From NCBI GenBank assembly GCA_026707935.1, contig JAPOVX010000227.1:1-32498 (forward strand): DNA of 32,498 nt, read 5' to 3'. The notes below the pieces were generated by a model that did not search any database, was not told the DNA's origin, and saw only the letters and a list, made by a program, of their open reading frames with translations. Position numbers and translations under genes: made by a program. Shown piece after piece: positions 9,265-17,609 of this stretch. Position 1 is the stretch's first letter; each line of letters opens with the position of its first letter. This stretch comes from Paracoccaceae bacterium. GTDB taxonomy: Bacteria; Pseudomonadota; Alphaproteobacteria; Rhodobacterales; Rhodobacteraceae.

Positions 9265-9471
9265 ATGGTGCGTGATGTGAACGGCAACAACAGGGAAGCC
9301 GCAATAGCACGGCGGATTCGGGAAGCCGGAAAACGTGCGATCGCCGAGACCGAGAAACGCCGGAAATCGGAGGTCCGGAACAAGCCGCCCGTCGAGGTCG
9401 GTGGACGCGACGGCCCGGAACCGACCCGGTTTGGCGACTGGGAAAAAGACGGAATCGTGACCGATTTCTGA
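9265..9471 (+). CDS. DUF1674 / SDHAF4-type succinate dehydrogenase assembly factor
   Basis: A 68-residue protein with the DUF1674/SDHAF4 C-terminal signature GPEPTRFGDWEKDGIVTDF. The family assists assembly of flavinylated SdhA into succinate dehydrogenase in eukaryotes and proteobacteria. The N-terminal part is a charged helix (REAAIARRIREAGKRA). The start at ATG 9265 is supported by GGGAG 7 bases upstream; the longer frame to 9163 would add residues unlike the family. A small gene of this family divergent from rsmB is a common alphaproteobacterial arrangement. It is probably monocistronic, since the next gene is convergent. Confidence 0.85.
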   Translation: MVRDVNGNNREAAIARRIREAGKRAIAETEKRRKSEVRNKPPVEVGGRDGPEPTRFGDWEKDGIVTDF

Positions 9472-9571
9472 TCCCCGGCCGGACTTGCCCGTACAGGTCT
9501 TCTCGCCGGAGACGGACATTCCTCCCTCGAACGGAACGCCAGCCCGGCAACCGGTCATTGTGGCGACCCTC

Positions 9572-10462
9572 TCAGGCATGGGCCCTCGGCAGATTCCTGA
9601 TTCCGACCAGGGCGTTTCCGGCGATGGCGCTCATGAGGATAGCACCGCCGGCAAGGGTCCAGAACCCGGCAGTCTCCCCGAGCACCAACCAGACCCAGAC
9701 AGGGGCCAGCAGGACTTCCGTCATGGCCAGCAACGCGAGTTCGGCCGCAGGGACAGTTCGGCTCCCGATCGTGTAAATCGTGAGGCCGCAACCGAGAAGT
9801 CCCGCACCCATCAGAAACGATATGGCAGTGTCATGGGCGCTTATCACGAGGGATTGCCGCAACAGGAGGCACATGGCGACGGAAACGGCAAGTGACAGGA
9901 CTCCGGCGAGGAGGACCGACGATGCCATGTCGGAAAACCGTCCCCAACGAAGCGAAAGAGTGAAGATCGCAAACCCTATGGCCGAAATCACGGCGGCCAG
10001 GTTTCCGAGAAATGCACCTCGTGCGATCCCGTCGTTTACCATGACGATGACGCCGACCAGCCCTGCGCCGACAGCGATCCAGGTTCTCTTCCCGACTCGT
10101 TCACCGAGAACCGGCCAGGCAAGGACAGCGGTGAAAAGGGGAGCCGTGGCAAAGAGGAAGACCGCGTTTGCCACCGTCGTTTCCTGGATCGAAAAAATCC
10201 CCCCGGAAAACGCGGCGACCAGCCCCGTAGCGCCAACCACGGCGGGAAGTCCGGCCTCCCGGATTGTCCTGACGGGCGAACGTCCGGTTCGGATGGCGAT
10301 GAACAGGAAGAGAACCGGGATCAGTCCAAGTGACCTGTACAGGACGATCTGCCAGGTCGCGGCCGAGTCGATCAACTTGATGGCGAGACCCATGAGCGAC
10401 CAGAAGGTGCCCGCAAGCATGACGCACAGTATTCCGCTGCCGTATCCGAGTCTGCCCGACAT
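9572..10462 (-). CDS. EamA family (DMT superfamily) transporter
   Basis: A 296-residue inner-membrane protein with about ten hydrophobic segments in two EamA repeats. Repeat 1 starts near residue 12 (MLAGTFWSLMGLAIKL) and ends with the conserved WPVLGERVGKRTWIAVGAGLVG block near 120-140. Repeat 2 runs from about 155 to 285, with APVWVWLVLGETAGFWTLAGGAI near the end. The family moves small metabolites, often exporting amino acids or nucleotide derivatives. The substrate cannot be read from the sequence. It is convergent with the SDHAF4-type gene and about 156 bases downstream of the DUF1643 gene on the same strand. No strong ribosome binding site is seen before the ATG. Confidence 0.9.
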   Translation of the reverse strand: MSGRLGYGSGILCVMLAGTFWSLMGLAIKLIDSAATWQIVLYRSLGLIPVLFLFIAIRTGRSPVRTIREAGLPAVVGATGLVAAFSGGIFSIQETTVANAVFLFATAPLFTAVLAWPVLGERVGKRTWIAVGAGLVGVIVMVNDGIARGAFLGNLAAVISAIGFAIFTLSLRWGRFSDMASSVLLAGVLSLAVSVAMCLLLRQSLVISAHDTAISFLMGAGLLGCGLTIYTIGSRTVPAAELALLAMTEVLLAPVWVWLVLGETAGFWTLAGGAILMSAIAGNALVGIRNLPRAHA

Positions 10463-10618
10463 GGCCGTCGCTGCCCGAACCGGTTCAGAAAACCTGGCGG
10501 GAATACACGGCCGGGACCCGGGCCCGACCGAAAGGAACGGCCATTCTGATCATCCCTGCGTATACCGCTCCTCGAGGCCGCCGGAAAACAGGGGAAACCG
10601 GGGGGTGTTCCATTCCGT

Positions 10619-11158
10619 TCATGTCCGTGATGGCATGGCCTGCCAGGTTTGCAGTGGCCGGGCGTAGCCGACATAGAGAGGATGACGGGGTTGTCCCGTC
10701 GCTGTCAGTCCGAGGTGATGGAGACACGCGCCGGTCCGGCGCAAAAGTCGCTCGACGGTGCGGCCGCGGTTCCGAAGCTCTCCGTGGTTGCCCCAGGCGC
10801 AGATAACGCGCCCGTCCGCGTTCTGCCGGGCCCATTCGCACCCTTCGAGGATGGCCTGGTCGTTGCCGGGTCCGACAGGGTCGGCGAGGCGCGCGAGCGC
10901 ACGCGGGTCGGTGCTCCTCCACGCGAAAATGTTGCAGACACGAAACGCACCGAAACCGAGCTTCCGGGCACGCCGCTCGCAGCGTTCGACCGTCGGATCA
11001 TTCGCGATTTCGGTTGCCGTCGATGGATTCAGCATGATGAATACCGCGTGCGGGCCACCGGGCTTCCAGACCCGGGTCAGGCTGTACCGATAGCCCTCGC
11101 AGTTCGAGTAGACCGCGACCGATTCGGTTCCCGGCTTACTGTACCGCCTGGAAATCAC
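10619..11158 (-). CDS. DUF1643 domain-containing protein
   Basis: A 179-residue protein matching DUF1643 through its whole length. The marks are VFIMLNPSTATEIANDPTVERC (about residues 39-60), a family block that gives the domain its usual start, then FRVCNIFAWRSTDPRAL, VICAWGNHG and the C-terminal GQPRHPLYVGYARPLQTW. The function is unknown for the family. It starts with GTG and overlaps the truB stop codon by four bases (GTGA), so it is almost certainly translated by coupling to truB. That makes it the last gene of an rbfA-truB-DUF1643 unit. Membership in a ribosome/tRNA maturation operon suggests a nucleic-acid-related job, but this is inference. Confidence 0.88.
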   Translation of the reverse strand: MISRRYSKPGTESVAVYSNCEGYRYSLTRVWKPGGPHAVFIMLNPSTATEIANDPTVERCERRARKLGFGAFRVCNIFAWRSTDPRALARLADPVGPGNDQAILEGCEWARQNADGRVICAWGNHGELRNRGRTVERLLRRTGACLHHLGLTATGQPRHPLYVGYARPLQTWQAMPSRT

Positions 11159-12063
11159 GATCCGGCCTTTGCAAAGACGCGGGAAGGATGAAGGCGGCTG
11201 TCGCGGACCGCGGCAATCGCGACCAGGTTACCTTCGCTGGCAATCCATACCTTGGCCCCTGCCATCGCTGGCGGGCCTCGATACGGAATCGGTAAACCGT
11301 TTCTGATGCGGGCGGCCTCTTCGGGCCGGCAGTCGACACGGGGCACTTCGGCGAGGCCGGCTTCAGGTTTGAGGAGACATCCGGCCAGTTTTTTCCCGTC
11401 AGACGACGAGAGGGTGTCGAGCGACATGGCGTCCGCCAGCGAAAAAGGCCCGGTCCTGGTACGCCTAATTTCGCAAGCATGTCCGAGACAGGCGAGCGCG
11501 CGCCCGAGGTCCCGTGCCAGTGCACGGACGTAGACGCCTTTCCCGCATGTCATTTCGAAAACCGCATGATCGGGGTCCGGGCGCGACACAAGTTCGATTC
11601 GATCGATCCTGACCTTCCTCGCCGGAAGTTCCGGCAAGGTACCGGACCGGGCCAATGCATGGGCGCGTTTCCCGTCGACCTTGATTGCCGAATACGACGG
11701 GGGCGCCTGGTCGATCTCGCCGGTAAAGCCGGACGCCGCTGTCTTCAGTTCGTCATCTGACGGGCGTTCGGATGTTTCGGCCAGGATCTTTCCCTCTGCA
11801 TCGTCCGTGTCCGTTGCCTGCCCGATGCGCATGGTGAACCGGTAGGCCTTGACCGTGTCCACAACGTGAGGGACTGTCTTGGTCGCCTCGCCCAGCGCGA
11901 CCGCAAGAACACCTGACGCGGCAGGGTCCAGCGTTCCCGCGTGCCCGGCCTTGCGCGCGCCGTGGGCGCGCCTGACAATACTGACGGCACGGGTCGATGG
12001 AAGGCCGACAGGCTTGTCAAGGATGAACCAACCGTTGGCACTCATGGTGCTGCGGACATCCAT
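11155..12063 (-). CDS. truB: tRNA pseudouridine-55 synthase
   Basis: Makes pseudouridine 55 in the T-loop of tRNAs. The 302-residue length is typical. Visible motifs are GWFILDKPVGLPST (11-24), the catalytic block HAGTLDPAASGVL (41-53) with Asp46, PPSYSAIKVDGKRAHALAR, and CGKGVYVRALARDLG. A C-terminal segment after about 245 is the PUA-like extension. An in-frame ATG at 12045 is also possible, but the one at 12063 has AGGGAC upstream within the rbfA end. It lies 17 bases behind rbfA and overlaps DUF1643 by 4 bases, so the three form one operon. Confidence 0.96.
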   Translation of the reverse strand: MDVRSTMSANGWFILDKPVGLPSTRAVSIVRRAHGARKAGHAGTLDPAASGVLAVALGEATKTVPHVVDTVKAYRFTMRIGQATDTDDAEGKILAETSERPSDDELKTAASGFTGEIDQAPPSYSAIKVDGKRAHALARSGTLPELPARKVRIDRIELVSRPDPDHAVFEMTCGKGVYVRALARDLGRALACLGHACEIRRTRTGPFSLADAMSLDTLSSSDGKKLAGCLLKPEAGLAEVPRVDCRPEEAARIRNGLPIPYRGPPAMAGAKVWIASEGNLVAIAAVRDSRLHPSRVFAKAGS

Positions 12064-12080
12064 GTGGACCCGTGTCCCTG

Positions 12081-12482
12081 TCAGGCGATGATATCGCGGC
12101 GAACCGTTTCCAGATCCAGCAGCCGGCGGGTCTCGTCCATCATGTCGAAGGACAAGTCGGGGACAAACCGCAGACTCGGGGAGAATTTCAACTTGACTGC
12201 CCGATTGACGATTCGTCTCAACTCGGATCGGTTGCGGTTGAGCGCGTCGACAACCTCATCGACCTGTCCTCCCCCGAGCGGAAGCACATAGACGCGTGCC
12301 TTACGCAAATCCGGCGACAGGCGAACTTCACTGACCGTGACCGACGCTCCCGAGAGTTCCGGTTCGTACAGGGTCTCCCGGGCAAGGGTTTCCGCAATCG
12401 CCCGCCTGAGCAATTCACCGACGCGAAGCTGCCTCTGGCTTTGAACTGCGGGCCGGAAAGCCCCTCTTGCGTGCTTAGCCAT
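12081..12482 (-). CDS. rbfA: Ribosome-binding factor A
   Basis: 30S subunit maturation factor, 133 residues, with the single KH-like domain of RbfA. Motifs are RQLRVGELLRRAIAETLAR near the N-terminus, VTVSEVRLSPDLRKARVYVLPLGG, and FSPSLRFVPDLSFDMMDE before the C-terminus. I chose ATG 12482 because GGGAGG lies 5 bases upstream and MAKHARG is a common kind of start; the frame is open 24 bases further. It is divergent from dapB and first in the rbfA-truB-DUF1643 unit. Confidence 0.95.
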   Translation of the reverse strand: MAKHARGAFRPAVQSQRQLRVGELLRRAIAETLARETLYEPELSGASVTVSEVRLSPDLRKARVYVLPLGGGQVDEVVDALNRNRSELRRIVNRAVKLKFSPSLRFVPDLSFDMMDETRRLLDLETVRRDIIA

Positions 12483-12600
12483 GCTGGCCTCCCAAGTTGC
12501 CGGCAATTTAACCTGTCGAACGAATCACGCAAGCCTTGTCGACGGCATCAATTTGCTCCATGGCTGTACCGTGTGCCAGCGATGAAGCCGGAGGATCGAG

Positions 12601-13434
12601 ATGTCCGAGCGAACAACAGTAACCGTCGTCGGTGCGGCAGGCCGGATGGGGCAGATGTTGATCGAGACGATCCTCGCCGACGAACGGGTTGTTCTGGCCG
12701 GGGCAACGGAACGCCCGGGGCATCCGTGGATCGGTCGTGATCTCGGAACATGCATGGGTGGATCGACGCATGGAATTGAGGTTACCGACGACCCGCTCGA
12801 GGTCTTCGCGCGGTCGCACGCCATCGTGGATTTCACGACACCGGCCTCAACAGTCATGCATGCGGAACTCGCAGCCCAGGCGCGCGCGGTTCACGTCATC
12901 GGAACCACCGGCCTGTCCGCAAGCGATCATGAGAGAATCGCGGCTGCCGCGTTTCATACGCCTGTCATCCGGGCCGGCAACATGAGCCTCGGGGTCAACC
13001 TGCTCGTCCAGATTACCAGGCAGGTCGCGGCAGCCCTCGATGAGGACTTTGACATCGAGATCGTCGAGACCCATCACCGGCACAAGATCGATGCCCCTTC
13101 GGGAACCGCGCTCATGCTTGGCGAAGCTGCTGCTGATGGCCGAGGTCGGCGGCTGGAGGATGTCGAAGTCCGGACACGGGACGGAATTACCGGACCAAGG
13201 CGGCGCGGAGGCGTCGGGTTCAGCGTCGTACGGGGTGGTGATGTCGTTGGCGAGCACGATGTCATTTTTGCCGCTGACGGAGAACGCGTCGTCCTCCGTC
13301 ACCTTGCGAGTGATCGCCGCATCTTCGCCAGGGGAGCGCTCAAGGCGGCCTTGTGGGGCCAGGGCCAGCCCTCGGGTGCGTATGACATGACCCATGTTCT
13401 CGGGCTCGCGGAACCGGACGGCGCTTCCGACTGA
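12601..13434 (+). CDS. dapB: 4-hydroxy-tetrahydrodipicolinate reductase
   Basis: NAD(P)H-dependent step of lysine and meso-diaminopimelate synthesis in the cytosol. The 277-residue length is usual. The Rossmann motif [10 protein letters not shown] is at 9-18. The signature [15 protein letters not shown] (156-170) carries the catalytic histidine pair 158-159 and Lys162. GTTGLS (101-106) and NMSLGVN (127-133) are the other conserved turns. A GGAGG sits 5-6 bases before the ATG. It starts 118 bases from the divergent rbfA. A weak inverted repeat follows the stop codon (13440-13467). Confidence 0.96.
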   Translation: MSERTTVTVVGAAGRMGQMLIETILADERVVLAGATERPGHPWIGRDLGTCMGGSTHGIEVTDDPLEVFARSHAIVDFTTPASTVMHAELAAQARAVHVIGTTGLSASDHERIAAAAFHTPVIRAGNMSLGVNLLVQITRQVAAALDEDFDIEIVETHHRHKIDAPSGTALMLGEAAADGRGRRLEDVEVRTRDGITGPRRRGGVGFSVVRGGDVVGEHDVIFAADGERVVLRHLASDRRIFARGALKAALWGQGQPSGAYDMTHVLGLAEPDGASD

Positions 13435-14004
13435 CAATCCCGACATGGCCCGATGTTGTCCTGTCGGCTGCATGAGCGGCGGACCGATCCCGGGAACGTT
13501 CGGTTGACGAAGGATGTCAGCGCGGGTTCGCCTGCTTGCCATGTGGCGATTGGTCTCGTTTCACCGGCACGTCGACATGATGCGACCATGGGGTCGACAT
13601 GTCCGGAAAGGGTGTCGATAGATGCAGGATGCATCGACAAGACGCCAGGCCCCGATCGATCCTTCAATGGCCTTCCGGAATTCCGGGAGATGCCGCCGGA
13701 TTGGGAACGGAGACAAGAACCGTTCATCGCTGCCGCGTTGCCGCGCCAATTCGCGTTCCAATGCCGACGGGGGCTTCGAGACAGACGGCCTGGAAAGGAG
13801 CAATTCCGGTGTCGGGGAATTGTCGCATGCATGTGCATGTGCGCGGAACACCTCCATGTTTTTTCTCTTTCACCTCCGATCAATCAGGATTATAGGCCCG
13901 GAACTGACGGTTAGCGGATTGTCCGCGCGCCCGCTATTCTCCACAGGCCTTGCTGGACGACATCCCGGCTCGTGCCGTTATTTCTCGTGAAAGAGGAGGC
14001 CCCG
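13435..14004. other. Long leader/intergenic region before rpsO
   Basis: No recognisable gene; a + frame at 13453-13914 gives a translation without a family. It holds direct copies of GTCGACATG near 13571 and 13593, and a near-palindromic element at 13613-13639 (arms TGTCGAT and ATCGACA). A 22-base perfectly alternating pyrimidine/purine tract lies at 13824-13845, then a T-run, and a promoter-like pair at 13868-13896. The ribosome binding site AGAGGAGG before rpsO closes the region. Confidence 0.55.
13868..13896 (+). promoter_or_regulatory. Putative rpsO promoter
   Basis: A TTTCAC -35-like hexamer (13868-13873), a 17-base spacer and TATAGG as -10 (13891-13896). This would place the transcript start near 13903 and give a leader of about 100 bases before rpsO. 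The spacing is ideal; the hexamers match sigma-70 consensus only in part. Confidence 0.35.
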
Positions 14005-14274
14005 ATGTCGATTTCCCCGGAACTCAAGACGGAATTGATCAAGGAATACGCGACAAAGGACGGAGACACCGGTTCACCGGAAGTCCAGGTGGCCATCCTT
14101 ACGTCCCGAATCTCGACGCTTACCGAGCATTTCAAGATCCACAAGAAAGACAATCACTCTCGCCGGGGGCTTCTCCGACTCGTTGCGAAACGAAGGAAAC
14201 TCCTCGATTACGTCAAGAACCATGATGACGAACGGTACCGGACGCTGATCAAACGCCTCGGAATCCGTCGTTGA
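14005..14274 (+). CDS. rpsO: 30S ribosomal protein S15
   Basis: S15 binds 16S rRNA and organises the 30S platform. The product is 89 residues, the universal length. The sequence carries the family marks [43 protein letters not shown] and the end [12 protein letters not shown]. The ATG at 14005 has AGAGGAGG 6-7 bases upstream; the frame extends 33 bases further but is not S15-like there. It precedes pnp on the same strand, the classical rpsO-pnp order. In well-studied bacteria S15 represses its own mRNA, and the long leader here would allow that. Confidence 0.97.
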   Translation: MSISPELKTELIKEYATKDGDTGSPEVQVAILTSRISTLTEHFKIHKKDNHSRRGLLRLVAKRRKLLDYVKNHDDERYRTLIKRLGIRR

Positions 14275-14338
14275 CCCCGGTTCGTGGCGGGGCGGAAGAA
14301 TCCCGTAACAGCCCGGGAGCGGACGCCGGGGTCCTTTT
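14273..14338 (+). terminator. Possible intrinsic terminator after rpsO
   Basis: Perfect 8-bp arms GACCCCGG (14273-14280, overlapping the rpsO stop codon) and CCGGGGTC (14326-14333), followed by CTTTT. A smaller hairpin (TCCCG 14301-14305, CGGGA 14314-14318) nests in the 45-base loop. The loop is long for an intrinsic terminator, so it could instead be an RNA-processing or attenuation structure between rpsO and pnp. Confidence 0.4.
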
Positions 14339-14603
14339 GCGGTCGCAGTCGCTTTGTTGAACGGTTGCGCAATCGAGCAAGATGCAGAATGACTGCGCGA
14401 ATTTCGTCCCTGGCTCACGAAGTGGCGTGGACCGGCATGCCGGTCTGGCGACGTGTCGAGCTTCTTCAGGCCGGAAATTGCGACTTGGCGCAAACGACCG
14501 GATTCAGGCAAGACGTGCCTGGCAGGAAATCCACTTGCGGTGCCTGGGGCGGCGAAACCGACCGGGCACCGATGAATGAAACGAATGAAACTTGGTAAAA
14601 CAG
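14275..14603. other. rpsO-pnp intergenic region
   Basis: About 330 bases without a recognisable gene. The first 60 bases form the stem-loop described after rpsO. In other bacteria the pnp leader carries a hairpin that RNase III cuts for PNPase autocontrol. I see no clear long hairpin close to the pnp start here, and no strong Shine-Dalgarno sequence before the pnp ATG. Confidence 0.5.
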
Positions 14604-16754
14604 ATGTTCAATGAAATCAGAAAGTCAATTGAATGGGGGAGTGAAACCCTTGTTCTCGAAACAGGAAAGATCGCGCGCCAGGCAGACGCCTGTGTCGTTG
14701 CGACCCTTGGCGAGACCACGGTCATGGCCGCTGTCGTCTTTGCGAAATCGGCACGGGATGACCTGGATTTCTTCCCCCTGACAGTCAATTATCAGGAAAA
14801 GTACTACGCCGCCGGCAAGGTGCCAGGCGGTTTCTTCAAGCGCGAGGCGAGACCGACCGAAAAGGAAACGCTGACCGCCCGGCTGATCGACCGCCCGATC
14901 CGGCCCTTGTTTGCCCAGGGATTCAAGAATGAAACCCAGGTCACGCTGACCGTCTTGTCCCATGATCTCCAGAACGATCCGGACATCGTCGCGATGATCG
15001 CCGCCTCTGCGGCATTGACCCTGTCCGGTGTTCCGTTCCTTGGGCCGATCGGGGGCTGCCGCGTGGGATTTGCAGGTGGAGAGTATTTTCTCAATCCGAC
15101 GGTAGACAACATGCACGACCTTCGCGAGGATTCGGACCAGCGCCTTGATCTCGTTGTCGCCGGAACGCGCGATGCCGTGATGATGGTCGAGTCGGAGGCG
15201 TATGAATTGTCGGAAGCGGAAATGCTGGGCGCCGTCACCTTCGGGCACAAGGCGATGCAACCGGTCATCGACATGATCATCGAACTGGCCGAGGCCACGG
15301 CCAAGGATCCGTTCGAATTTGAAACACCGGATCATTCCGACCTGTTTGCGAGGATCAAGGCCGTCGGCGAAAACGACGTGCGTGCGGCATTCGCCCTGAC
15401 CGACAAACGGGAGCGCGGCAACGCGATTTCCACGGCGCGAAAGCAGATTGCGGAATCCCTGCACGAAGAAGGGGAAGACCAGCCTTCCGGCCTCGGTGCT
15501 TGCATGAAACGCCTTGAATCCGAGGTCGTCCGCGGTGACATTCTGACGTCCGGTCGCCGGATAGACGGTCGCGGATTGGACGAAGTCCGCTCGATTGCGG
15601 CCGAGACCGGGTTCCTGCCGCGCACGCACGGTTCCGCGTTGTTCACCCGTGGAGAGACCCAGAGCCTCGTCGTCACGACCCTCGGAACTGGCGAGGATGA
15701 GCAACTGATCGATGCCTTGCACGGAACGTTCCGTTCGAAGTTCCTGCTTCACTACAATTTTCCGCACTATTCGGTCGGTGAGTACGGCCGGGCCATGGGT
15801 CCGGGGCGCCGCGAAATCGGTCACGGCAAGCTTGCCTGGCGCGCGCTGCAGGCGGTGCTGCCATCGGCCGCCGATTTTCCGTACACGATCCGGGTCGTTT
15901 CGGACATCACGGAGTCCAACGGCTCGTCGTCGATGGCCACGGTCTGTGGCGGTTCCCTTTCCATGATGGATGCAGGTGTGCCTCTCAGGGCGGCCGTTGC
16001 CGGCGTTGCAATGGGATTGATTCTCGAGAAAAACGGCGACTTTGCCGTTCTGACCGATATCCTCGGAGACGAGGATCATCTTGGCGACATGGATTTCAAG
16101 GTCGCGGGAACCGAGAATGGAATCACGTCGTTGCAGATGGACATCAAGGTTGCCGGAATTACGCCGGAAATCATGGAACAGGCGCTTGAACAGGCGCGTC
16201 GCGGCCGGCTGCACATTCTGGCGGAGATGGGCAAGGCGCTGAGCGAAGCCGGCGATTTCTCGATTCACGCGCCGCGCATCGAGTCAATCCAGATCAATCC
16301 CGAAAAGATCCGCGAGGTCATCGGGTCCGGCGGCAAGGTCATTCGCGAAATCGTCGAGACGTCCGGGGCAAAGGTCGATGTCAACGACGACGGTCTGATC
16401 AAGATCGCCAGCTCCGATCTTGCGCAGATCGAAAAGGCCCGTGAAATGATCATGGCGATTGCGGCTGATCCCGAGCCGGGAAAGGTCTACTCCGGAAAGG
16501 TCGTCAAACTGATGGATTTCGGCGCCTTCGTGAACTTTTTCGGCAAGCGCGATGGCCTTGTTCACATCAGCCAGATCGCCAACCGCCGCTTGGGACATCC
16601 ATCGGAAGTCCTCAGGGAAGGCCAGGAGGTCAAGGTCAAGTTACTCGGGATGGACGATCGCGGAAAGGTACGCCTTTCCATGAAGGTCGTCGACCAGAGC
16701 ACCGGAGCTGAAGTGGAAGAAAGCGGGGGCCGCCGGCAACGCCGACGAAGATGA
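14604..16754 (+). CDS. pnp: Polyribonucleotide nucleotidyltransferase (PNPase)
   Basis: 3'-5' phosphorolytic exonuclease of the RNA degradosome, 716 residues. Two RNase PH domains are present: the first from residue 1 ([23 protein letters not shown]) to about 215, the second about 315-545. The second contains [14 protein letters not shown] and the active-site block [20 protein letters not shown] domain follows with the GSGG loop at about 574-577, then an S1 domain from about residue 620 ([18 protein letters not shown]), and an arginine-rich C-terminal tail. ATG 14604 gives the usual alphaproteobacterial start MFN; a TTG at 14592 in the same frame is less likely. There is no strong ribosome binding site, which would fit translational autocontrol (inference). 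It lies downstream of rpsO. Confidence 0.97.
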   Translation: MFNEIRKSIEWGSETLVLETGKIARQADACVVATLGETTVMAAVVFAKSARDDLDFFPLTVNYQEKYYAAGKVPGGFFKREARPTEKETLTARLIDRPIRPLFAQGFKNETQVTLTVLSHDLQNDPDIVAMIAASAALTLSGVPFLGPIGGCRVGFAGGEYFLNPTVDNMHDLREDSDQRLDLVVAGTRDAVMMVESEAYELSEAEMLGAVTFGHKAMQPVIDMIIELAEATAKDPFEFETPDHSDLFARIKAVGENDVRAAFALTDKRERGNAISTARKQIAESLHEEGEDQPSGLGACMKRLESEVVRGDILTSGRRIDGRGLDEVRSIAAETGFLPRTHGSALFTRGETQSLVVTTLGTGEDEQLIDALHGTFRSKFLLHYNFPHYSVGEYGRAMGPGRREIGHGKLAWRALQAVLPSAADFPYTIRVVSDITESNGSSSMATVCGGSLSMMDAGVPLRAAVAGVAMGLILEKNGDFAVLTDILGDEDHLGDMDFKVAGTENGITSLQMDIKVAGITPEIMEQALEQARRGRLHILAEMGKALSEAGDFSIHAPRIESIQINPEKIREVIGSGGKVIREIVETSGAKVDVNDDGLIKIASSDLAQIEKAREMIMAIAADPEPGKVYSGKVVKLMDFGAFVNFFGKRDGLVHISQIANRRLGHPSEVLREGQEVKVKLLGMDDRGKVRLSMKVVDQSTGAEVEESGGRRQRRRR

Positions 16755-17609
16755 TCCGAACCGAATCGACACGGGCTGCACCGGGCGGCACGGCCGCTGA
16801 ACACGGAAGCGGCAGAAGGCGCAAAACCGTTCTTGTCCCTTGCCCGAATCTCCGCGCGCGATTGGCAGGCGTGACAATACGGTTTTGCTGATCGGTCCCT
16901 GGTCCATGGGATCGTCGGCAGGTTGACATCGATCGCCCTGTCTCGTCCTCGCAGCCGGTGCAATTCCCACTTCCTGTGCTTGCGTGGAACAAGGTCAGGC
17001 AAGGCTTGGCACCCGTGTCTTTTCCTGAACCCGGCGTCGCCGGGGAGTCCCGGGCCCGGTCCCTCTTGACCACGCGAAAGCCCCGGTCCGAACCATGCGT
17101 GGGCTTGAGGCCGCTTGAGTTCGATCAAATGTTTGGCCGGGTGCGAATCCAGACATGTTGAGCAAGCAACCTCCCACCCTTGGTGCAGGTGGCAACGGAT
17201 GAAACAGGCATCGCCCGATACATCAGGGGCGCGCGCGTCTGCACAAGCGGGCTTGGACCATTCGCTCCTGCCCGGAACTCGCGGGCAAGTTCCGCGGCTT
17301 GGCACGGCGCAATGTCGCCATCGACAGCAAGGTCCGTATTTTTCTCGAATGCGCCGTTCCACTCAGAGAGATCGGTCAGGCAAGCCAGCAGTTCTTTGGG
17401 CAAGGAAGCATTGGCGATTTGAATCGGCGCTTTCGGGTCGGCCGGATTCCCGATCCGATGTGGCCCCTGGTTCAGCGAGGAATCCATTCCGGACTTGTCA
17501 GTAAGGCCGAAATCTCTCATTCCCGTTGTGTTTGCAGGAGGGAAAGCGTCCTTGGAGCGCCAGTCTATTGCTGGCAAGACGATCGCTTGGCACGGGAGGG
17601 GGGCCGCTC
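16755..17609. other. 855-base gene-poor stretch before TRAP genes
   Basis: No recognised gene. A hairpin GCCGCT (16793-16798) / AGCGGC (16808-16813) lies 40 bases past pnp without a T-run. On the - strand, 17125-17577 stays open for 150 codons from a TTG (ATG at 17520), with codon choice much like the real genes (few rare codons, many GCC, CTG, GAC). It has no ribosome binding site and no family resemblance. It could be a short orphan gene, a decaying gene or chance. The TRAP permease promoter must lie here, but I cannot point to it. Confidence 0.5.

Noticed and set aside
13453-13914. 153-codon + strand frame between dapB and rpsO
   Set aside because: Cysteine/arginine-rich translation with no family and it overlaps the likely rpsO promoter.
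14625-16268. 547-codon open frame opposite pnp
   Set aside because: Pure antisense shadow of a clear PNPase gene in GC-rich DNA; translation is low-complexity and has no family resemblance.
17138-17152. tRNA T-loop-like sequence GGGTGCGAATCC
   Set aside because: Does not match GGTTCGAATCC and no acceptor, D or anticodon arms can be drawn around it.
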